From the NCBI GenBank assembly GCA_900759445.1, contig CAAEVH010000058.1:1-64000 (forward strand): a DNA stretch of 64,000 nucleotides. Direction: 5' to 3'. A program made the translations under genes and the position numbers. The notes under the pieces were generated by a model, which saw only the letters and a program-made list of their open reading frames with translations, searched no databases and was not told the origin of the DNA. The DNA comes from an uncultured Raoultella sp. GTDB taxonomy: Bacteria > Pseudomonadota > Gammaproteobacteria > Enterobacterales > Enterobacteriaceae. Numbering within the stretch: position 1 is the stretch's first letter; each line of letters starts with the position of its first letter. Of this stretch, positions 18,862-28,948 are shown one piece after another.

Positions 18862-20001
18862 TTAGTCGCCTGCGACCCCCGCCTGTTTGCCGCGCCGTTT
18901 CTCAATCGCCCACTTGAGTAAGGCTGCGCAGCGGTAAAATCCGTGGGCAAATTTTCCATAAGGAATGGTCAGAAAGAGCGCCATGACCACGCCGAGGTGA
19001 ATGGCGAGCAAAATAGCCATCCAGGAGGTGTCTCTTCCCGCCAGCAGCGCTAAACCGGTCAGACTGGTCAGGAGCAGCAGCAAAATAAAACCGCGATCCA
19101 TCGGTTTTTGCCGAGCGTCGCCATGCAGCGGTGAGCGCTTAAAATTGAGCCATAGCAAGCCAGCCGGGCCGACAACCAGGCCAATGCCGCCCAACGTGCC
19201 CAGCATTACCGGAACGCTGAAGAACGGATAGGGCGCTTCTATACCTGCAAAGTAGTGATAGCCCGTTGCCACCACGGTGGCGGCAAAGCAGAGCATAAAA
19301 CCGTAGAAGGTGAAGTGATGGAAACGGCGGCGCATCAGGGTGAAGGCATCATCTGCTTCGTTACAACCTTTGCCATGCCCACCATCGAGATACTTCAGCG
19401 TCAGCGCATTGTGCGAGGCTTCAGCAATTTCGGCGGAACGCGGCACACCCGGAGAGATTTCGCGCCAGAAGCGCAGAACGCCCGCCATCAGCAGACCTAT
19501 CGCCAGAATAAATACCGAACCAAACATCCATGCGAGCAGGTTATGCGGGAAAATTTGATAAAAATCCCCGGCCAGCGGAGGATGGAATAACGAGCCCTTT
19601 AAACTCATGGCGAGGAGTAAAAACAGGATCAGACCGAAAACCAGCGCCAGCGTCACGGTGATGCCTGCGCGACGATAAAGCGCGCCAAAGGCGGCGGGTT
19701 GCGCGTAGTGCTGATAGGTTTCGAGCCGCACTTCCGCCATCGCCTTCGGTACGTTGATGGCAAATTCATGAGGTGGGGCATACTGACACGCGTGCAGGCA
19801 GGCGCCGCAGTTATGGCACAAGTTAGCCAGATAATTGATATCCGCTTTACCGAATTCCAGGCGCTGAGTCATTGCCGGGAACACGGCGCAAAAACCTTCA
19901 CAATAGCGGCAGGCGTTACAGACCTGCATCACACGTTCAACTTCTGCTTCCGGCTCGGTGATAATTTGTGCTTCGATGATCAGTTTCTCAAGCTGCTTCA
20001 T
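18862..20001 (-). CDS. tcuB: TcuB, membrane electron-transfer partner of TcuA
   Basis: 379 aa. The N-terminal third has two cysteine motifs, [11 protein letters not shown] and [11 protein letters not shown], for two Fe-S clusters. The rest has several transmembrane helices with histidines (HHFTFYGFM) suited to heme. It reoxidises the TcuA flavin and passes electrons to the quinone pool. GGAGGCACGTC precedes the ATG at 20001, which overlaps the end of tcuA by 14 nt, indicating translational coupling. Confidence 0.9.
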   Translation of the reverse strand: MKQLEKLIIEAQIITEPEAEVERVMQVCNACRYCEGFCAVFPAMTQRLEFGKADINYLANLCHNCGACLHACQYAPPHEFAINVPKAMAEVRLETYQHYAQPAAFGALYRRAGITVTLALVFGLILFLLLAMSLKGSLFHPPLAGDFYQIFPHNLLAWMFGSVFILAIGLLMAGVLRFWREISPGVPRSAEIAEASHNALTLKYLDGGHGKGCNEADDAFTLMRRRFHHFTFYGFMLCFAATVVATGYHYFAGIEAPYPFFSVPVMLGTLGGIGLVVGPAGLLWLNFKRSPLHGDARQKPMDRGFILLLLLTSLTGLALLAGRDTSWMAILLAIHLGVVMALFLTIPYGKFAHGFYRCAALLKWAIEKRRGKQAGVAGD

Positions 20002-21391
20002 GACGTGCCTCCTTACGTGCTGCCAGCGCGGCTTCTTTTCCGGCAATGCGGCCAAAGGTTGTCCCGATCGACATACCCACGCCAGCGGTGTAACCCTTGC
20101 CCAACACGTTGCCCGCCATCATCTCTCCGGCGACGAACAGGTTGCGGCTTGGCTGCCCGGCAAAGTGTACGGCAGCGCGTTCGTTCACTTTTAACCCAAG
20201 ATAGGTGAAGGTGATCCCTGGTCGCAGGGCATAGCCGTAGTAAGGTGGCTGGTCCAGCGGTCGCGCCCAGTGTGTTTTCGCGGGGGATAACTTCTTCGTC
20301 GCGCAGTTGTCCAGGACGGTATGGTCGAACTGACCTGGCTGGCAGGCGTTGTTGTACGCCGTCACGGTGTGGGTAAAGCGTTCGGCATCCAGCCCCAACT
20401 GATGCGCCAACTCCGCCAGCGTATTCGCCTGTGCGCCGGGGAATACCGGTGGCATAAAGTGGCCGATGGCTTTACTGTCGATAATGGAATAGCCAATCTG
20501 CCCTGGCTGTTGGGCGACCAGGCGTCCCCAGATGGCGTAGCGTTTGGGCCAGAAATCTTCGCCTTCATCATAAAAACGTTCTGCGTCACGGTTGACTACT
20601 ATGCCAAGTGAAACGCAGTCCACGCGGGTGCAAATCCCGCCGTCATATAATGGCGCTCTGGCATCAATGGCTACGCAGTGTGACTGGGAGGGTTCGCCGA
20701 TGATGTCCGCCCCGGCATCCATCATAAATTTAAGCAGTACGCCCTGATTAAAGCGCGTGCCGCGAATCAGGAAGTTATCCGCAGGCCACTCGCCGCGGGC
20801 GTTCTCTCCCCAGGCTTCGCGCAGCCATTCGCGGTTTGACTCAAATCCGCCAGCGGCAAGCACGCAGGACTTAGCGGTTATGCGCTCTTCGCCTGCCAGC
20901 GCTGCCACAAACTCACCGTTATGCAGTTCAAGCGCCTGCACCGGTGTGTTATAGCGGATTTGCACGCCTAACTTTTCTGCGCTGCGATAATAGGCATTCA
21001 CGAGGGCTTTCCCGCCCCCCATAAAAAAGGCGTTGGTTCGCGCTACGTGTAAAGCACCGGAGAGAGGAGGTTGAAAATTAACGCCGTGTTGTCGCATCCA
21101 GTCGCGGCATTGTGAAGAGGTGCGGATCACCAGACGCGCCAGGGCTTCGTTAGTATTTCCCTCGGTGACGCGCCGCAAATCCTGCCAGAACTCCTCTTCA
21201 GGATAGCTTTCCACTAGCACATCCTGCGGCGCGTCATGCATACAGCGCAGATTACGCGTGTGTTGAGAATTTCCCCCGCGCCATTCCCGTGGAGCCGCTT
21301 CGAGCAGGAGTACCGAAGCTCCTTGCTCACGGGCGGTTAGGGCAGCACATAACGCGGCATTGCCACCGCCAATCACCAGAACATCAACCAT
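19988..21391 (-). CDS. tcuA: tricarballylate dehydrogenase TcuA (flavoprotein)
   Basis: 467 aa, an FAD-dependent dehydrogenase of the fumarate reductase/succinate dehydrogenase flavoprotein family. The N-terminal Rossmann motif [20 protein letters not shown] is at residues 3-22, and a C-terminal FAD motif ([21 protein letters not shown]) is present. It oxidises tricarballylate to cis-aconitate, which enters the TCA cycle. The ATG at 21391 follows GGAG by eight bases and gives MVDVLVIGG; six more codons upstream are open but unsupported. First gene of tcuABC, downstream of tcuR. Confidence 0.92.
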   Translation of the reverse strand: MVDVLVIGGGNAALCAALTAREQGASVLLLEAAPREWRGGNSQHTRNLRCMHDAPQDVLVESYPEEEFWQDLRRVTEGNTNEALARLVIRTSSQCRDWMRQHGVNFQPPLSGALHVARTNAFFMGGGKALVNAYYRSAEKLGVQIRYNTPVQALELHNGEFVAALAGEERITAKSCVLAAGGFESNREWLREAWGENARGEWPADNFLIRGTRFNQGVLLKFMMDAGADIIGEPSQSHCVAIDARAPLYDGGICTRVDCVSLGIVVNRDAERFYDEGEDFWPKRYAIWGRLVAQQPGQIGYSIIDSKAIGHFMPPVFPGAQANTLAELAHQLGLDAERFTHTVTAYNNACQPGQFDHTVLDNCATKKLSPAKTHWARPLDQPPYYGYALRPGITFTYLGLKVNERAAVHFAGQPSRNLFVAGEMMAGNVLGKGYTAGVGMSIGTTFGRIAGKEAALAARKEARHEAA

Positions 21392-21488
21392 CGTATACTC
21401 CATTACCATTTAACTAATTGTTAAATTTGTAATTGAAATGTATACGCACAGCTTGTGCGGGCGCTATGACGAAGTGCTAAAGAGGGCT

Positions 21489-22415
21489 TTAGTTATTGTA
21501 AAGGATGGCGCCTGGCCAGCTTCCTGCTTCCACCAGTTGATGCATCACTTTCGTTAGTACGACGCGGGCGGCGAGGCCCGCGGGGGTGAGCTCATCATCA
21601 GAAAGGCTGACCAGAAAGTTGGGGCGACTCAGTATTGGATTATGGACGCCGATCACTCTTAGCGTCTCTTTATCGAGATGGGAAATCGCCGCGCCGGGCT
21701 GGAGAGTAGCGCCGATTCCACTGCGAACGGCGCGCATTAGCAGCGCCAGACCATCAATTTCTGTGGCGATCTCAATGCGCAGCGCGTGTTCCTGACAAAT
21801 TGCTTCCAGCCTGCCGCGCAGACCGTGGCCTGGGCTGGGCATTATCAATGGGATACTTGCCAACTGGGCTGGCGCAATATTGTCATCGGCAATATCGGCC
21901 AGTAAGGCATGAGTCCCAATCAAAAACAGGCGCTCTTCGAGAATCGGTCTGGCGCTCCAGCGCAGGAGCTTTTCTTTTTGAAATACCACGGCCAGATCAA
22001 TCTGGCGGGTATTAATCATCCGTTCCAGGTTGCCAGAGAGGCTTTCCACCACATGCAGGCGGACATCACTATAGCTTTCCCGCATGGCGTTAATAAAAGG
22101 CATGCCGAGAACGGAAGCGGTACTGGGGGCCATACCGACGCTGACGAGCCCGGAAAGCCGGGACTCTCGCGCGGCGAGGATTGCATCGTCTGCGTGGCGG
22201 AGCGCCAGCTGCGCCTGGGAGTAAAAAGCCAGTCCGGCGCTGGTGGGCGTCACGCCACGCGAGGTGCGCTGCAGCAGGCGAATAGCGAGTTCGTTTTCCA
22301 GGCGGGACATTTGCTGGCTGAGTGCCGAAACCCCAATATTGAGATCGAGCGCCGCGCTACCCATGCTGCCGGTTTCTACAATGCGAACAAAATAGCGTAG
22401 CTGGCGAAGTTCCAT
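21489..22415 (-). CDS. tcuR: LysR-type activator of the tcu operon
   Basis: 308 aa. The N-terminal winged HTH of LysR regulators (MELRQLRYFVRIVETGSMGSAALDL) is followed by a two-lobed ligand-binding domain. It is transcribed toward tcuABC with a 97-nt gap, as in Salmonella where TcuR activates the operon with tricarballylate. The effector was not tested here and the symbol rests on synteny. Confidence 0.85.
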   Translation of the reverse strand: MELRQLRYFVRIVETGSMGSAALDLNIGVSALSQQMSRLENELAIRLLQRTSRGVTPTSAGLAFYSQAQLALRHADDAILAARESRLSGLVSVGMAPSTASVLGMPFINAMRESYSDVRLHVVESLSGNLERMINTRQIDLAVVFQKEKLLRWSARPILEERLFLIGTHALLADIADDNIAPAQLASIPLIMPSPGHGLRGRLEAICQEHALRIEIATEIDGLALLMRAVRSGIGATLQPGAAISHLDKETLRVIGVHNPILSRPNFLVSLSDDELTPAGLAARVVLTKVMHQLVEAGSWPGAILYNN

Positions 22416-22504
22416 TTCGACTCTCCGGGAAGGGACTATTGATTTTACATTAAAGCAACACAGGAGTGGAGGGAAGGGGAAAAGGGGTGATAACGCCCAT
22501 AAAA

Positions 22505-22528
22505 AAAGCCAACCGAATGGTTGGCTTT
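22505..22528 (-). terminator. fur intrinsic terminator
   Basis: AAAGCCAACC and GGTTGGCTTT make a perfect 10-bp stem with a GAAT loop. On the reverse strand it is followed by seven T residues, just after fur. Confidence 0.85.
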
Positions 22529-22543
22529 TCAGAAAGCATCACA

Positions 22544-22990
22544 TTATTTACCGTCGTGAGCATGCTCATCTTCGCGGCAATCGCCTTCGGCGCAGTGACC
22601 GTAAAGATAGAGGCTATGGTTGGTTAAACGAATACCATGTTTAGCCGCAATCTCACGCTGGCGCGCCTCGATGGAATCATCGCTGAACTCGACCACTTTG
22701 CCGCAGTCGAGGCAGATGAGGTGATCGTGATGATGCTGTTGAGTCAGTTCGAAGACGGATTTACCACCTTCAAAATTATGGCGGGTCACGATACCGGCAT
22801 CATCAAACTGGTTCAGCACGCGATACACGGTCGCCAGACCAATTTCTTCACCCATATCGATCAGACGTTTGTATAAGTCTTCCGCACTGACGTGATGGTT
22901 ATCCGGTTCCTGAAGAACTTCCAGAATTTTTAAACGAGGAAGCGTTACTTTCAGGCCAGCCTTCTTTAATGCGGTATTGTTGTCAGTCAT
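22544..22990 (-). CDS. fur: ferric uptake regulator Fur
   Basis: 148 aa, nearly identical to E. coli Fur. It is a Fe(II)-binding dimeric repressor of iron genes. The N-terminal winged helix (TLPRLKILEVLQ ... EEIGLATVYRVLNQFDDAGIV) is followed by the metal-binding and dimer domain with HHHDH, CLDCGK and a C-terminal CAEGDCRED. Its start codon overlaps the last eight bases of the uof leader ORF, and a Fur box lies at the uof start. Confidence 0.98.
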   Translation of the reverse strand: MTDNNTALKKAGLKVTLPRLKILEVLQEPDNHHVSAEDLYKRLIDMGEEIGLATVYRVLNQFDDAGIVTRHNFEGGKSVFELTQQHHHDHLICLDCGKVVEFSDDSIEARQREIAAKHGIRLTNHSLYLYGHCAEGDCREDEHAHDGK

Positions 22991-23069
22991 GCGGAATCTG
23001 TCCTGTAGCTAAACGATTCACTTCATTAACAGAAGTGACAGAAATTGCACTTGAGATAATGCGATTCAT
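22983..23069 (-). CDS. uof: uof, 28-codon leader ORF upstream of fur
   Basis: A 28-codon ORF on the reverse strand (MNRIISSAISVTSVNEVNRL... ending IPHD) that ends eight bases inside fur. In E. coli uof is translated from the fur leader, fur translation is coupled to it, and the RyhB sRNA represses fur through uof. The ORF length, position and overlap are the same here. I did not verify the RyhB pairing site. Confidence 0.85.
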   Translation of the reverse strand: MNRIISSAISVTSVNEVNRLATGQIPHD

Positions 23070-23073
23070 TATA
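23055..23073. promoter_or_regulatory. Fur box overlapping the uof start
   Basis: The 19-bp site matches GATAATGATAATCATTATC at 14 of 19 positions (GATAATG CGA TTCATTATA). It overlaps the uof start codon, so it would let Fur repress its own promoter. Confidence 0.65.
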
Positions 23074-23246
23074 GAACTGCCATGGCTAAATGAAAACTGC
23101 AAGTCTCTGGCATATATTGTTAATCAAAACGTGGTATCGCCGACAAACACACTGTGCAATACCCGATTGGCATCCGGCCATTGTACAGGGTCAGACGAAA
23201 AAGTTACAAATTTGTAGCAATTATTTTGATTGGTTTTATCTATTGA

Positions 23247-23274
23247 TGTGGCGCAGATGGAAATCCGCGCCACA
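23247..23274 (-). terminator. hairpin downstream of fldA
   Basis: TGTGGCGC and GCGCCACA form a perfect 8-bp stem 5 nt downstream of the fldA stop. It has no clear U-run on the reverse strand, so it may be a 3'-protecting hairpin rather than a full terminator; fldA-fur read-through is then possible. Confidence 0.4.
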
Positions 23275-23279
23275 CAAAA

Positions 23280-23810
23280 TCAGGCATTGATGATTTCGTC
23301 GAGGTGCAGCTCCTCAGAGATCTGCTTAACCCATTTTTCTACGCGTTCGGCGGTCAATTCAGGCTGGCGATCTTCATCAATGGCCAGACCCACAAAGTGG
23401 TCGTCGTCCGCCAGGCCTTTGGACGCTTCAAAGTGATAACCCGCCGTTGGCCAGTGACCAACGATGGTTGCGCCGCGCGGTTCGATGATGTCGCGAATTG
23501 TACCCAACGCATCGCAGAAATATTCTGCGTAATCTTCCTGGTCGCCGCAGCCGAACAATGCAACCAGTTTGCCGTTAAAATCAATGTCTTCGAGGGTAGG
23601 GAAGAAATCGTCCCAGTCACACTGCGCTTCACCGTAGTACCAGGTTGGAATGCCGAGCAGCAAAATGTCATACCCTTCGAGGTCTTCTTTGCTGCTTTTT
23701 GCAATGTCATGTACATCGGCAACGTCTTTACCAAGCTGTTTTTGAATCATTTTTGCGATGTTTTCGGTGTTACCGGTGTCGCTGCCGAAAAAGATGCCAG
23801 TGATTGCCAT
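23280..23810 (-). CDS. fldA: flavodoxin 1
   Basis: 176 aa, matching E. coli FldA. The FMN phosphate loop [12 protein letters not shown] is near residue 9, and the aromatic isoalloxazine contacts are in IPTWYYGE and DQEDYAEYF. It is a soluble electron carrier serving pyruvate-formate lyase activation, biotin synthase and methionine synthase. The start at 23810 (MAITGIFF) was chosen over 15 extra upstream codons. Its place between ybfE and fur is as in E. coli. Confidence 0.97.
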   Translation of the reverse strand: MAITGIFFGSDTGNTENIAKMIQKQLGKDVADVHDIAKSSKEDLEGYDILLLGIPTWYYGEAQCDWDDFFPTLEDIDFNGKLVALFGCGDQEDYAEYFCDALGTIRDIIEPRGATIVGHWPTAGYHFEASKGLADDDHFVGLAIDEDRQPELTAERVEKWVKQISEELHLDEIINA

Positions 23811-23965
23811 GAGTAAAATAACCTCTTGAAACTTATTGAAATGGTGGTGGCGCATTGCCCACGGATAAGGGCAATCATAGCAGAACAGTCAGGCATGCGG
23901 AAACAGCAAACACGCAGGACTGCACTCTGTGCTACACGATTTATGATTTAGAGCAGAAATTCAGA

Positions 23966-24253
23966 CTAAGCCTGACCGCGCAATGCGCTGAGTTGGTTCA
24001 TCAGCATCTCTTCGATGAGTTCACTGCGACTCATGTTGCGCGCCTCGGCCAGCTCGTTCAGAGCGTCAACAGCATCAGCGTTCAGTTTCAGTTCGACACG
24101 CTTAAGCCCGCGAACTTTATCGCGTTTAAGCTGATTACGTTTGTTAATACGTAACTGTTCATCACGCGAGAGCGGATTAGTTTTGGGTCGTCCCGGGCGA
24201 CGCTCCTGCGCGAACAGATCTAATGTCGTACGGTCCGTTTGTTCTTTGGCCAT
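23966..24253 (-). CDS. ybfE: LexA-regulated protein YbfE (ribbon-helix-helix-like)
   Basis: 95 aa. The C-terminal half (KRVELKLNADAVDALNELAEARNMSRSELIEEML) looks like a CopG/Arc-type ribbon-helix-helix DNA-binding fold. The N-terminal part is basic. It matches E. coli YbfE, a member of the LexA regulon of unknown function. Downstream of ybfF and upstream of fldA. A LexA-like box lies ahead of it. Confidence 0.88.
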   Translation of the reverse strand: MAKEQTDRTTLDLFAQERRPGRPKTNPLSRDEQLRINKRNQLKRDKVRGLKRVELKLNADAVDALNELAEARNMSRSELIEEMLMNQLSALRGQA

Positions 24254-24367
24254 GATCTTGGTGACTTCGGGGAAACAATCAGCCAGGCGTCTGCCCGGAT
24301 GGATAGCCCGCCATAATACATCAGCAGGGGAGACACGCCAACGCCCACGCGCGTAATCACGCGCAGA

Positions 24368-24387
24368 CGCTGAGTTTTTAATCAGTT
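24368..24387. promoter_or_regulatory. degenerate LexA-like box before ybfE
   Basis: On the reverse strand CTG, ten bases, then CAG (CTGATTAAAAACTCAG) keeps the outer CTG...CAG of a LexA box but lacks the strict CTGT-N8-ACAG. It lies at the end of ybfF. It is about 115 nt before ybfE. Confidence 0.4.
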
Positions 24388-25155
24388 AACCTGTTCGCTC
24401 AAATAACGACGGATGGCGCGCAGTACCGCCTCCGGTTTTTCGGCATGCACCCAATGGCCCGCGCCTGCAATAACGTGCGCCCGAGCCTGCGGGAATTGCG
24501 CCAGCAATTGTTCGCGATACGCTTCGGTTACATAAGGTGAGTTGCCTCCGGGGATAAACAGCGCCGGGTGTTCCCACGCCGGGATGGTCTCCCAGCCGAC
24601 AATATGAGGATATTGCTCCCACAGCACGGGAACATTAAAGCGCCATTCGCCGTCCACGAAGGATTTGAGCAGAAACTGGATCACGCCTTCCTCTTGCAGA
24701 TGCTGGCGCATGACGCTCGCCGCCTGCTGACGCGAAGAGGACTGCGCGTCAGTTACTGCGTTAATGGCAGCAAAAATCTCATCGTGACGGCGAACATGAT
24801 AGTCAACGGGGGCAATGTCGATGGCTACCAACCGTTCGACACGTTCAGGGGCCAGCGCGGTTAACGCCATGACGGCTTTGCCCCCCATCGAGTGACCAAT
24901 AAAGATCGCTTTTTCGATCTGTTGATCGTCCAGCGTATCCAGCAGATCTTGCGCCATGGCCGGATAATTCATCTCAGGTGAACGCGGGGAGAGGCCATGA
25001 TTTCGCATATCAACCTGGATGATATCGTGATCGGCCACCAGATCGCGCGCCAGGATCCCCAGGTTATCCAGACTGCCAAACAGGCCGTGCACCAGGACGA
25101 TGGGAGAATTATTGTGCAGGTTTTGCGCAGATTGCGCTCGGATATTCAATTTCAT
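24382..25155 (-). CDS. ybfF: alpha/beta-hydrolase esterase YbfF
   Basis: 257 aa, an alpha/beta hydrolase with nucleophile elbow GHSMGG (Ser near residue 92), the oxyanion region VHGLFGS and the late Asp/His (GAGHWVHAEKP). It matches E. coli YbfF, an acyl-CoA/palmitoyl-CoA esterase in vitro. The ATG at 25155 gives MKLNIRAQ; 20 upstream open codons are unsupported. It is divergent from seqA, with 194 nt between them. Confidence 0.92.
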   Translation of the reverse strand: MKLNIRAQSAQNLHNNSPIVLVHGLFGSLDNLGILARDLVADHDIIQVDMRNHGLSPRSPEMNYPAMAQDLLDTLDDQQIEKAIFIGHSMGGKAVMALTALAPERVERLVAIDIAPVDYHVRRHDEIFAAINAVTDAQSSSRQQAASVMRQHLQEEGVIQFLLKSFVDGEWRFNVPVLWEQYPHIVGWETIPAWEHPALFIPGGNSPYVTEAYREQLLAQFPQARAHVIAGAGHWVHAEKPEAVLRAIRRYLSEQVN

Positions 25156-25349
25156 GGCAAAGTTCTTTTTTTCACACTCTCGGGTTAGGGTATCATGTTG
25201 ACCATTCTGCCACATGGCTGCAACAACTACGGTTACTCTGAGTTTTGCCAGCCACCAGGCTTGACGCTATCCGCTGTTGGGATTTGCCTTTACACTACGC
25301 GTGTTGACCCCAACAACTTGTATTCAGCTAAACACTGCACTGGATTAAG

Positions 25350-25892
25350 ATGAAAACGATTGAAGTTGATGATGAACTCTATAGCTATATTGCCAGCCAC
25401 ACCAAGCATATCGGCGAGAGCGCATCCGACATTTTACGGCGTATGTTGAAGTTTTCCGCCGCATCACAGCCTGTCACTCCGGTAGTAAAAGAAGTCCGCG
25501 CTGTGCAAGCTGTCGTGGAAGCGAAGCCGGTTAACCCCGTAAAAGATAAAGTGCGCGCGATGCGTGAACTGCTGCTGTCCGACGAATACGCGGAGCAGAA
25601 GAAAGCAGTAAATCGCTTTATGCTGGTGCTGTCTACACTCTATTCACTGGATCAAAACGCGTTCGCCGAGGCAACGGAATCGTTGCATGGTCGTACGCGC
25701 GTTTATTTTGCAGCAGATGAACAGACGCTGCTGAAAAATGGTAATCAAACCAAACCGAAACACGTGCCAGGCACGCCGTACTGGGTGATCACCAATACCA
25801 ATACCGGCCGTAAATGCAGCATGGTTGAGCACATCATGCAGTCAATGCAATTCCCTGCGGAATTGATTGAAAAGGTTTGCGGAACAATTTAA
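25350..25892 (+). CDS. seqA: replication-initiation inhibitor SeqA
   Basis: 180 aa (E. coli 181). It binds hemimethylated GATC and sequesters oriC after initiation. The N-terminal oligomerisation part (MKTIEVDDELYSYIASHTKHI) is joined by a variable linker (residues 40-65, the least conserved part) to the C-terminal DNA-binding domain (GRTRVYFA ... KHVPGTPYWVITNTNTGRK). It is followed by pgm 24 nt later, the conserved seqA-pgm pair. Confidence 0.97.
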   Translation: MKTIEVDDELYSYIASHTKHIGESASDILRRMLKFSAASQPVTPVVKEVRAVQAVVEAKPVNPVKDKVRAMRELLLSDEYAEQKKAVNRFMLVLSTLYSLDQNAFAEATESLHGRTRVYFAADEQTLLKNGNQTKPKHVPGTPYWVITNTNTGRKCSMVEHIMQSMQFPAELIEKVCGTI

Positions 25893-25916
25893 TCCTTGCA
25901 TTAGAAGGACCAGGCA

Positions 25917-27557
25917 ATGGCAATCCACAACCGTGCAGGTCAACCTGCGCAACAGAGTGATTTGATTAACGTCGCCCAACTGACGGCACAGTACTATGTA
26001 CTGAAACCAACGGCAGGGAACGCTGAGCACGCCGTCAAGTTCGGTACGTCCGGACATCGCGGCAGTGCAGGTCGTCATAGTTTTAACGAGCCGCATATTC
26101 TGGCTATCGCTCAGGCGATTGCTGAAGAACGTGCGAAAAACGGGATCACTGGCCCGTGCTATGTGGGCAAGGATACCCACGCGCTGTCTGAACCGGCTTT
26201 TATCTCTGTACTGGAAGTGCTGGCAGCGAACGGCGTGGACGTCATCGTGCAGGAAAATAACGGCTTTACGCCAACCCCTGCCGTGTCGAATGCTATCCTG
26301 GTCCACAACAAAAAAGGCGGCCCGCTGGCTGACGGCATTGTGATCACGCCATCCCACAACCCGCCGGAAGATGGTGGCATTAAATACAACCCGCCAAACG
26401 GTGGTCCGGCAGATACTAACGTCACCAAAGTGGTGGAAGACAGGGCTAACGCTCTGCTGGCTGATGGTCTGCAAGGCGTGAAGCGTATGTCGCTGGATGC
26501 TGCGCTGGCATCTGGTCATGTAAAAGAGCAGGACCTGGTTCAGCCGTTTGTTGAAGGACTGGCCGACATCGTCGACATGGCGGCGATCCAGAAAGCGGGC
26601 CTGACGCTGGGCGTCGATCCGCTTGGCGGTTCCGGTATCGAATACTGGAAGCGTATTGCCAAGCACTACAACCTGAACCTGACTATCGTTAACGATCACG
26701 TTGATCAGACTTTCCGCTTTATGCATCTCGACAAAGATGGCGCAATCCGTATGGACTGCTCCTCCGAGTGCGCGATGGCGGGACTGTTGGCGCTGCGTGA
26801 CAAGTTCGATCTGGCCTTTGCCAACGATCCGGACTATGACCGTCACGGTATCGTCACCCCGGCGGGCCTGATGAATCCGAACCACTACCTGGCAGTGGCG
26901 ATCAACTACCTGTTCCAGCATCGTCCGCAGTGGGGCAAAGACGTTGCCGTTGGTAAGACGCTGGTCTCTTCGGCGATGATTGACCGCGTAGTGAATGATT
27001 TAGGGCGTAAACTGGTCGAAGTTCCGGTTGGCTTTAAATGGTTCGTTGACGGTCTGTTTGACGGCAGCTTTGGCTTTGGTGGTGAAGAGAGCGCGGGCGC
27101 TTCTTTCCTGCGCTTTGACGGTACACCGTGGTCAACCGACAAAGACGGCATCATCATGTGCCTGCTGGCGGCAGAAATTACCGCAGTGACCGGTAAGAAT
27201 CCGCAAGAGCACTACAACGAACTGGCAGCCCGCTTCGGCGCGCCAAGCTACAACCGCCTGCAGGCAAGCGCGACCTCCGCGCAGAAAGCGGCGCTGTCTA
27301 AGCTGTCTCCGGAAATGGTGAGTGCCAGCACGCTGGCGGGCGACCCGATCACGGCACGTCTGACGGCGGCACCGGGTAACGGTGCTTCTATCGGTGGTCT
27401 GAAGGTGATGACTGACAACGGCTGGTTTGCTGCGCGTCCGTCAGGTACTGAAGACGCCTATAAAATCTACTGCGAGAGCTTCCTTGGTGAAGAACATCGC
27501 AAGCAGATCGAAAAAGAAGCCGTTGAGATTGTCAGCGAAGTGCTGAAAAACGCGTAA
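25917..27557 (+). CDS. pgm: phosphoglucomutase
   Basis: 546 aa, as in E. coli Pgm. It interconverts glucose-1-P and glucose-6-P. The active-site phosphoserine is in [11 protein letters not shown] near residue 145, the metal loop in DPDYDRHG near 303, the sugar-binding loop is GGEESAGAS, and the phosphate-binding loop is [10 protein letters not shown] near the C terminus. It is downstream of seqA in the same operon. Confidence 0.97.
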   Translation: MAIHNRAGQPAQQSDLINVAQLTAQYYVLKPTAGNAEHAVKFGTSGHRGSAGRHSFNEPHILAIAQAIAEERAKNGITGPCYVGKDTHALSEPAFISVLEVLAANGVDVIVQENNGFTPTPAVSNAILVHNKKGGPLADGIVITPSHNPPEDGGIKYNPPNGGPADTNVTKVVEDRANALLADGLQGVKRMSLDAALASGHVKEQDLVQPFVEGLADIVDMAAIQKAGLTLGVDPLGGSGIEYWKRIAKHYNLNLTIVNDHVDQTFRFMHLDKDGAIRMDCSSECAMAGLLALRDKFDLAFANDPDYDRHGIVTPAGLMNPNHYLAVAINYLFQHRPQWGKDVAVGKTLVSSAMIDRVVNDLGRKLVEVPVGFKWFVDGLFDGSFGFGGEESAGASFLRFDGTPWSTDKDGIIMCLLAAEITAVTGKNPQEHYNELAARFGAPSYNRLQASATSAQKAALSKLSPEMVSASTLAGDPITARLTAAPGNGASIGGLKVMTDNGWFAARPSGTEDAYKIYCESFLGEEHRKQIEKEAVEIVSEVLKNA

Positions 27558-27583
27558 GTCTTGTTTGTACTGACGCGTTTTGT

Positions 27584-27618
27584 AGGCCCGGTAAGCGTTA
27601 GCGCTACCGGGCTTTTTT
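27584..27618 (+). terminator. pgm intrinsic terminator
   Basis: GCCCGGTAAGCG and CGCTACCGGGC form a GC-rich stem followed by six T residues, just past pgm. It also contains a REP-like sequence. Confidence 0.85.
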
Positions 27619-27628
27619 ATGCCAGGAT

Positions 27629-28948
27629 TTAACTATGCTTATTTTTCAGTTCAAAACGCGGTGATACCAGGCCATACAGCGTCCAGCCGAGGAAGGTCAC
27701 GATAGAACCATAAAGCATTGCTTCTTCGCCAGAGGAGTAGAGCGCATAGAAGCTGTACAATGCGCCAACAAACGCCACGAAGTTCGCCGGTTTCGCTTTT
27801 GATGACGGAACATTCGCCATTTTTTGAATAATTACCAGCGCGGCCATCGACAGAATATACGGAATGATGTTTGTCACCACCGCCAGGTTGACCAGCACGT
27901 TGAACTGACTGTTCAGTGACGGGCTGATAGTCATCAGCGATAAACCACTCTGGATGATCACGATAGCCAGCATCCCCTGTACCGGCGCGTCTACTTTGGT
28001 CACGCGAGAGAAGATTTTAGGGAAGTAACCCCCATCAGCCGACGATTTGAATACCTGAGCGATAGTGAACTGCCAGCCCAGCAGTGAACCGCAGCAGGAC
28101 ATCACCATCAGCGCCATGATCACCTTACCGACTTCCGGGGTGAACATTTGTGCAAAGGCTAAACCGAACGGCGCCGTAGAGTTAGCCAGATCCATATTCG
28201 GCACAATCCCGGCTATCACGTTGGTGGAGATGATGTAAATCACCGCCGCGCCCAGCGTACCGCCCAATACGGCGATGGGCACGTTGCGTTCCGGATTGTC
28301 TACCACTTCAGCGTTGGCGCAGGCCGATTCCAGACCCAGAAAAGCCCACAAGGTCATCGCAATGGAAGAGCCGACAGCCGTGAAGAACGGGACGTGGTGT
28401 GGATTCCAGGAGTTAGCGTACAGCGTCGGACTGAACCAGAACCAGCCGATGATACACAAACCGACAACCGGAATAATGACGCCCCAAACGGTGATGCTGC
28501 TGATCTGCCCGGTAATGCGCGCCCCGCCAAAGTTAGCCACGGTACAGATCCACAGTACACCAATGGTTGCCAGGCCAATCTGCACCGGTGTCAGTGTGGC
28601 GCCAAACAGCTCGGTACCGTAGCCAACGGCGGAGATGGCGATAGCCACGTTGGCGATTAACAGCGAAACGCCATAAGTGTAGTTCGCCATAAAGTTACCG
28701 GATTTGCCAAAGGCGTATTCAGCGTAACCACCCATACCACCGGATTTACGGCTGAACATACCGCATTTTGCGAAGGCCCAGGCCAGCGCCATTGAACCGA
28801 CAGCAGTCACCAGCCACGAGATGATCGAGATAGTACCGACTTCCGCAAGCTTGGTGGGCAACATGATGATTCCGGATCCCATCATATTAACCATGGTCAG
28901 GATAGTGAGCTGGACGACGCCCATTTTGTTGGATTTGGCTTTGCTCAT
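27629..28948 (-). CDS. potE: putrescine/ornithine antiporter PotE
   Basis: 439 aa with about 12 transmembrane helices, of the APC superfamily, matching E. coli PotE. It exchanges external ornithine for putrescine made by SpeF, and can also import putrescine. The N-terminal VQLTILTMVNMMGSGIIMLP segment is the conserved substrate-binding first helix. Its ATG overlaps the speF stop by four bases (ATGA), so the two are translationally coupled. Confidence 0.97.
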   Translation of the reverse strand: MSKAKSNKMGVVQLTILTMVNMMGSGIIMLPTKLAEVGTISIISWLVTAVGSMALAWAFAKCGMFSRKSGGMGGYAEYAFGKSGNFMANYTYGVSLLIANVAIAISAVGYGTELFGATLTPVQIGLATIGVLWICTVANFGGARITGQISSITVWGVIIPVVGLCIIGWFWFSPTLYANSWNPHHVPFFTAVGSSIAMTLWAFLGLESACANAEVVDNPERNVPIAVLGGTLGAAVIYIISTNVIAGIVPNMDLANSTAPFGLAFAQMFTPEVGKVIMALMVMSCCGSLLGWQFTIAQVFKSSADGGYFPKIFSRVTKVDAPVQGMLAIVIIQSGLSLMTISPSLNSQFNVLVNLAVVTNIIPYILSMAALVIIQKMANVPSSKAKPANFVAFVGALYSFYALYSSGEEAMLYGSIVTFLGWTLYGLVSPRFELKNKHS

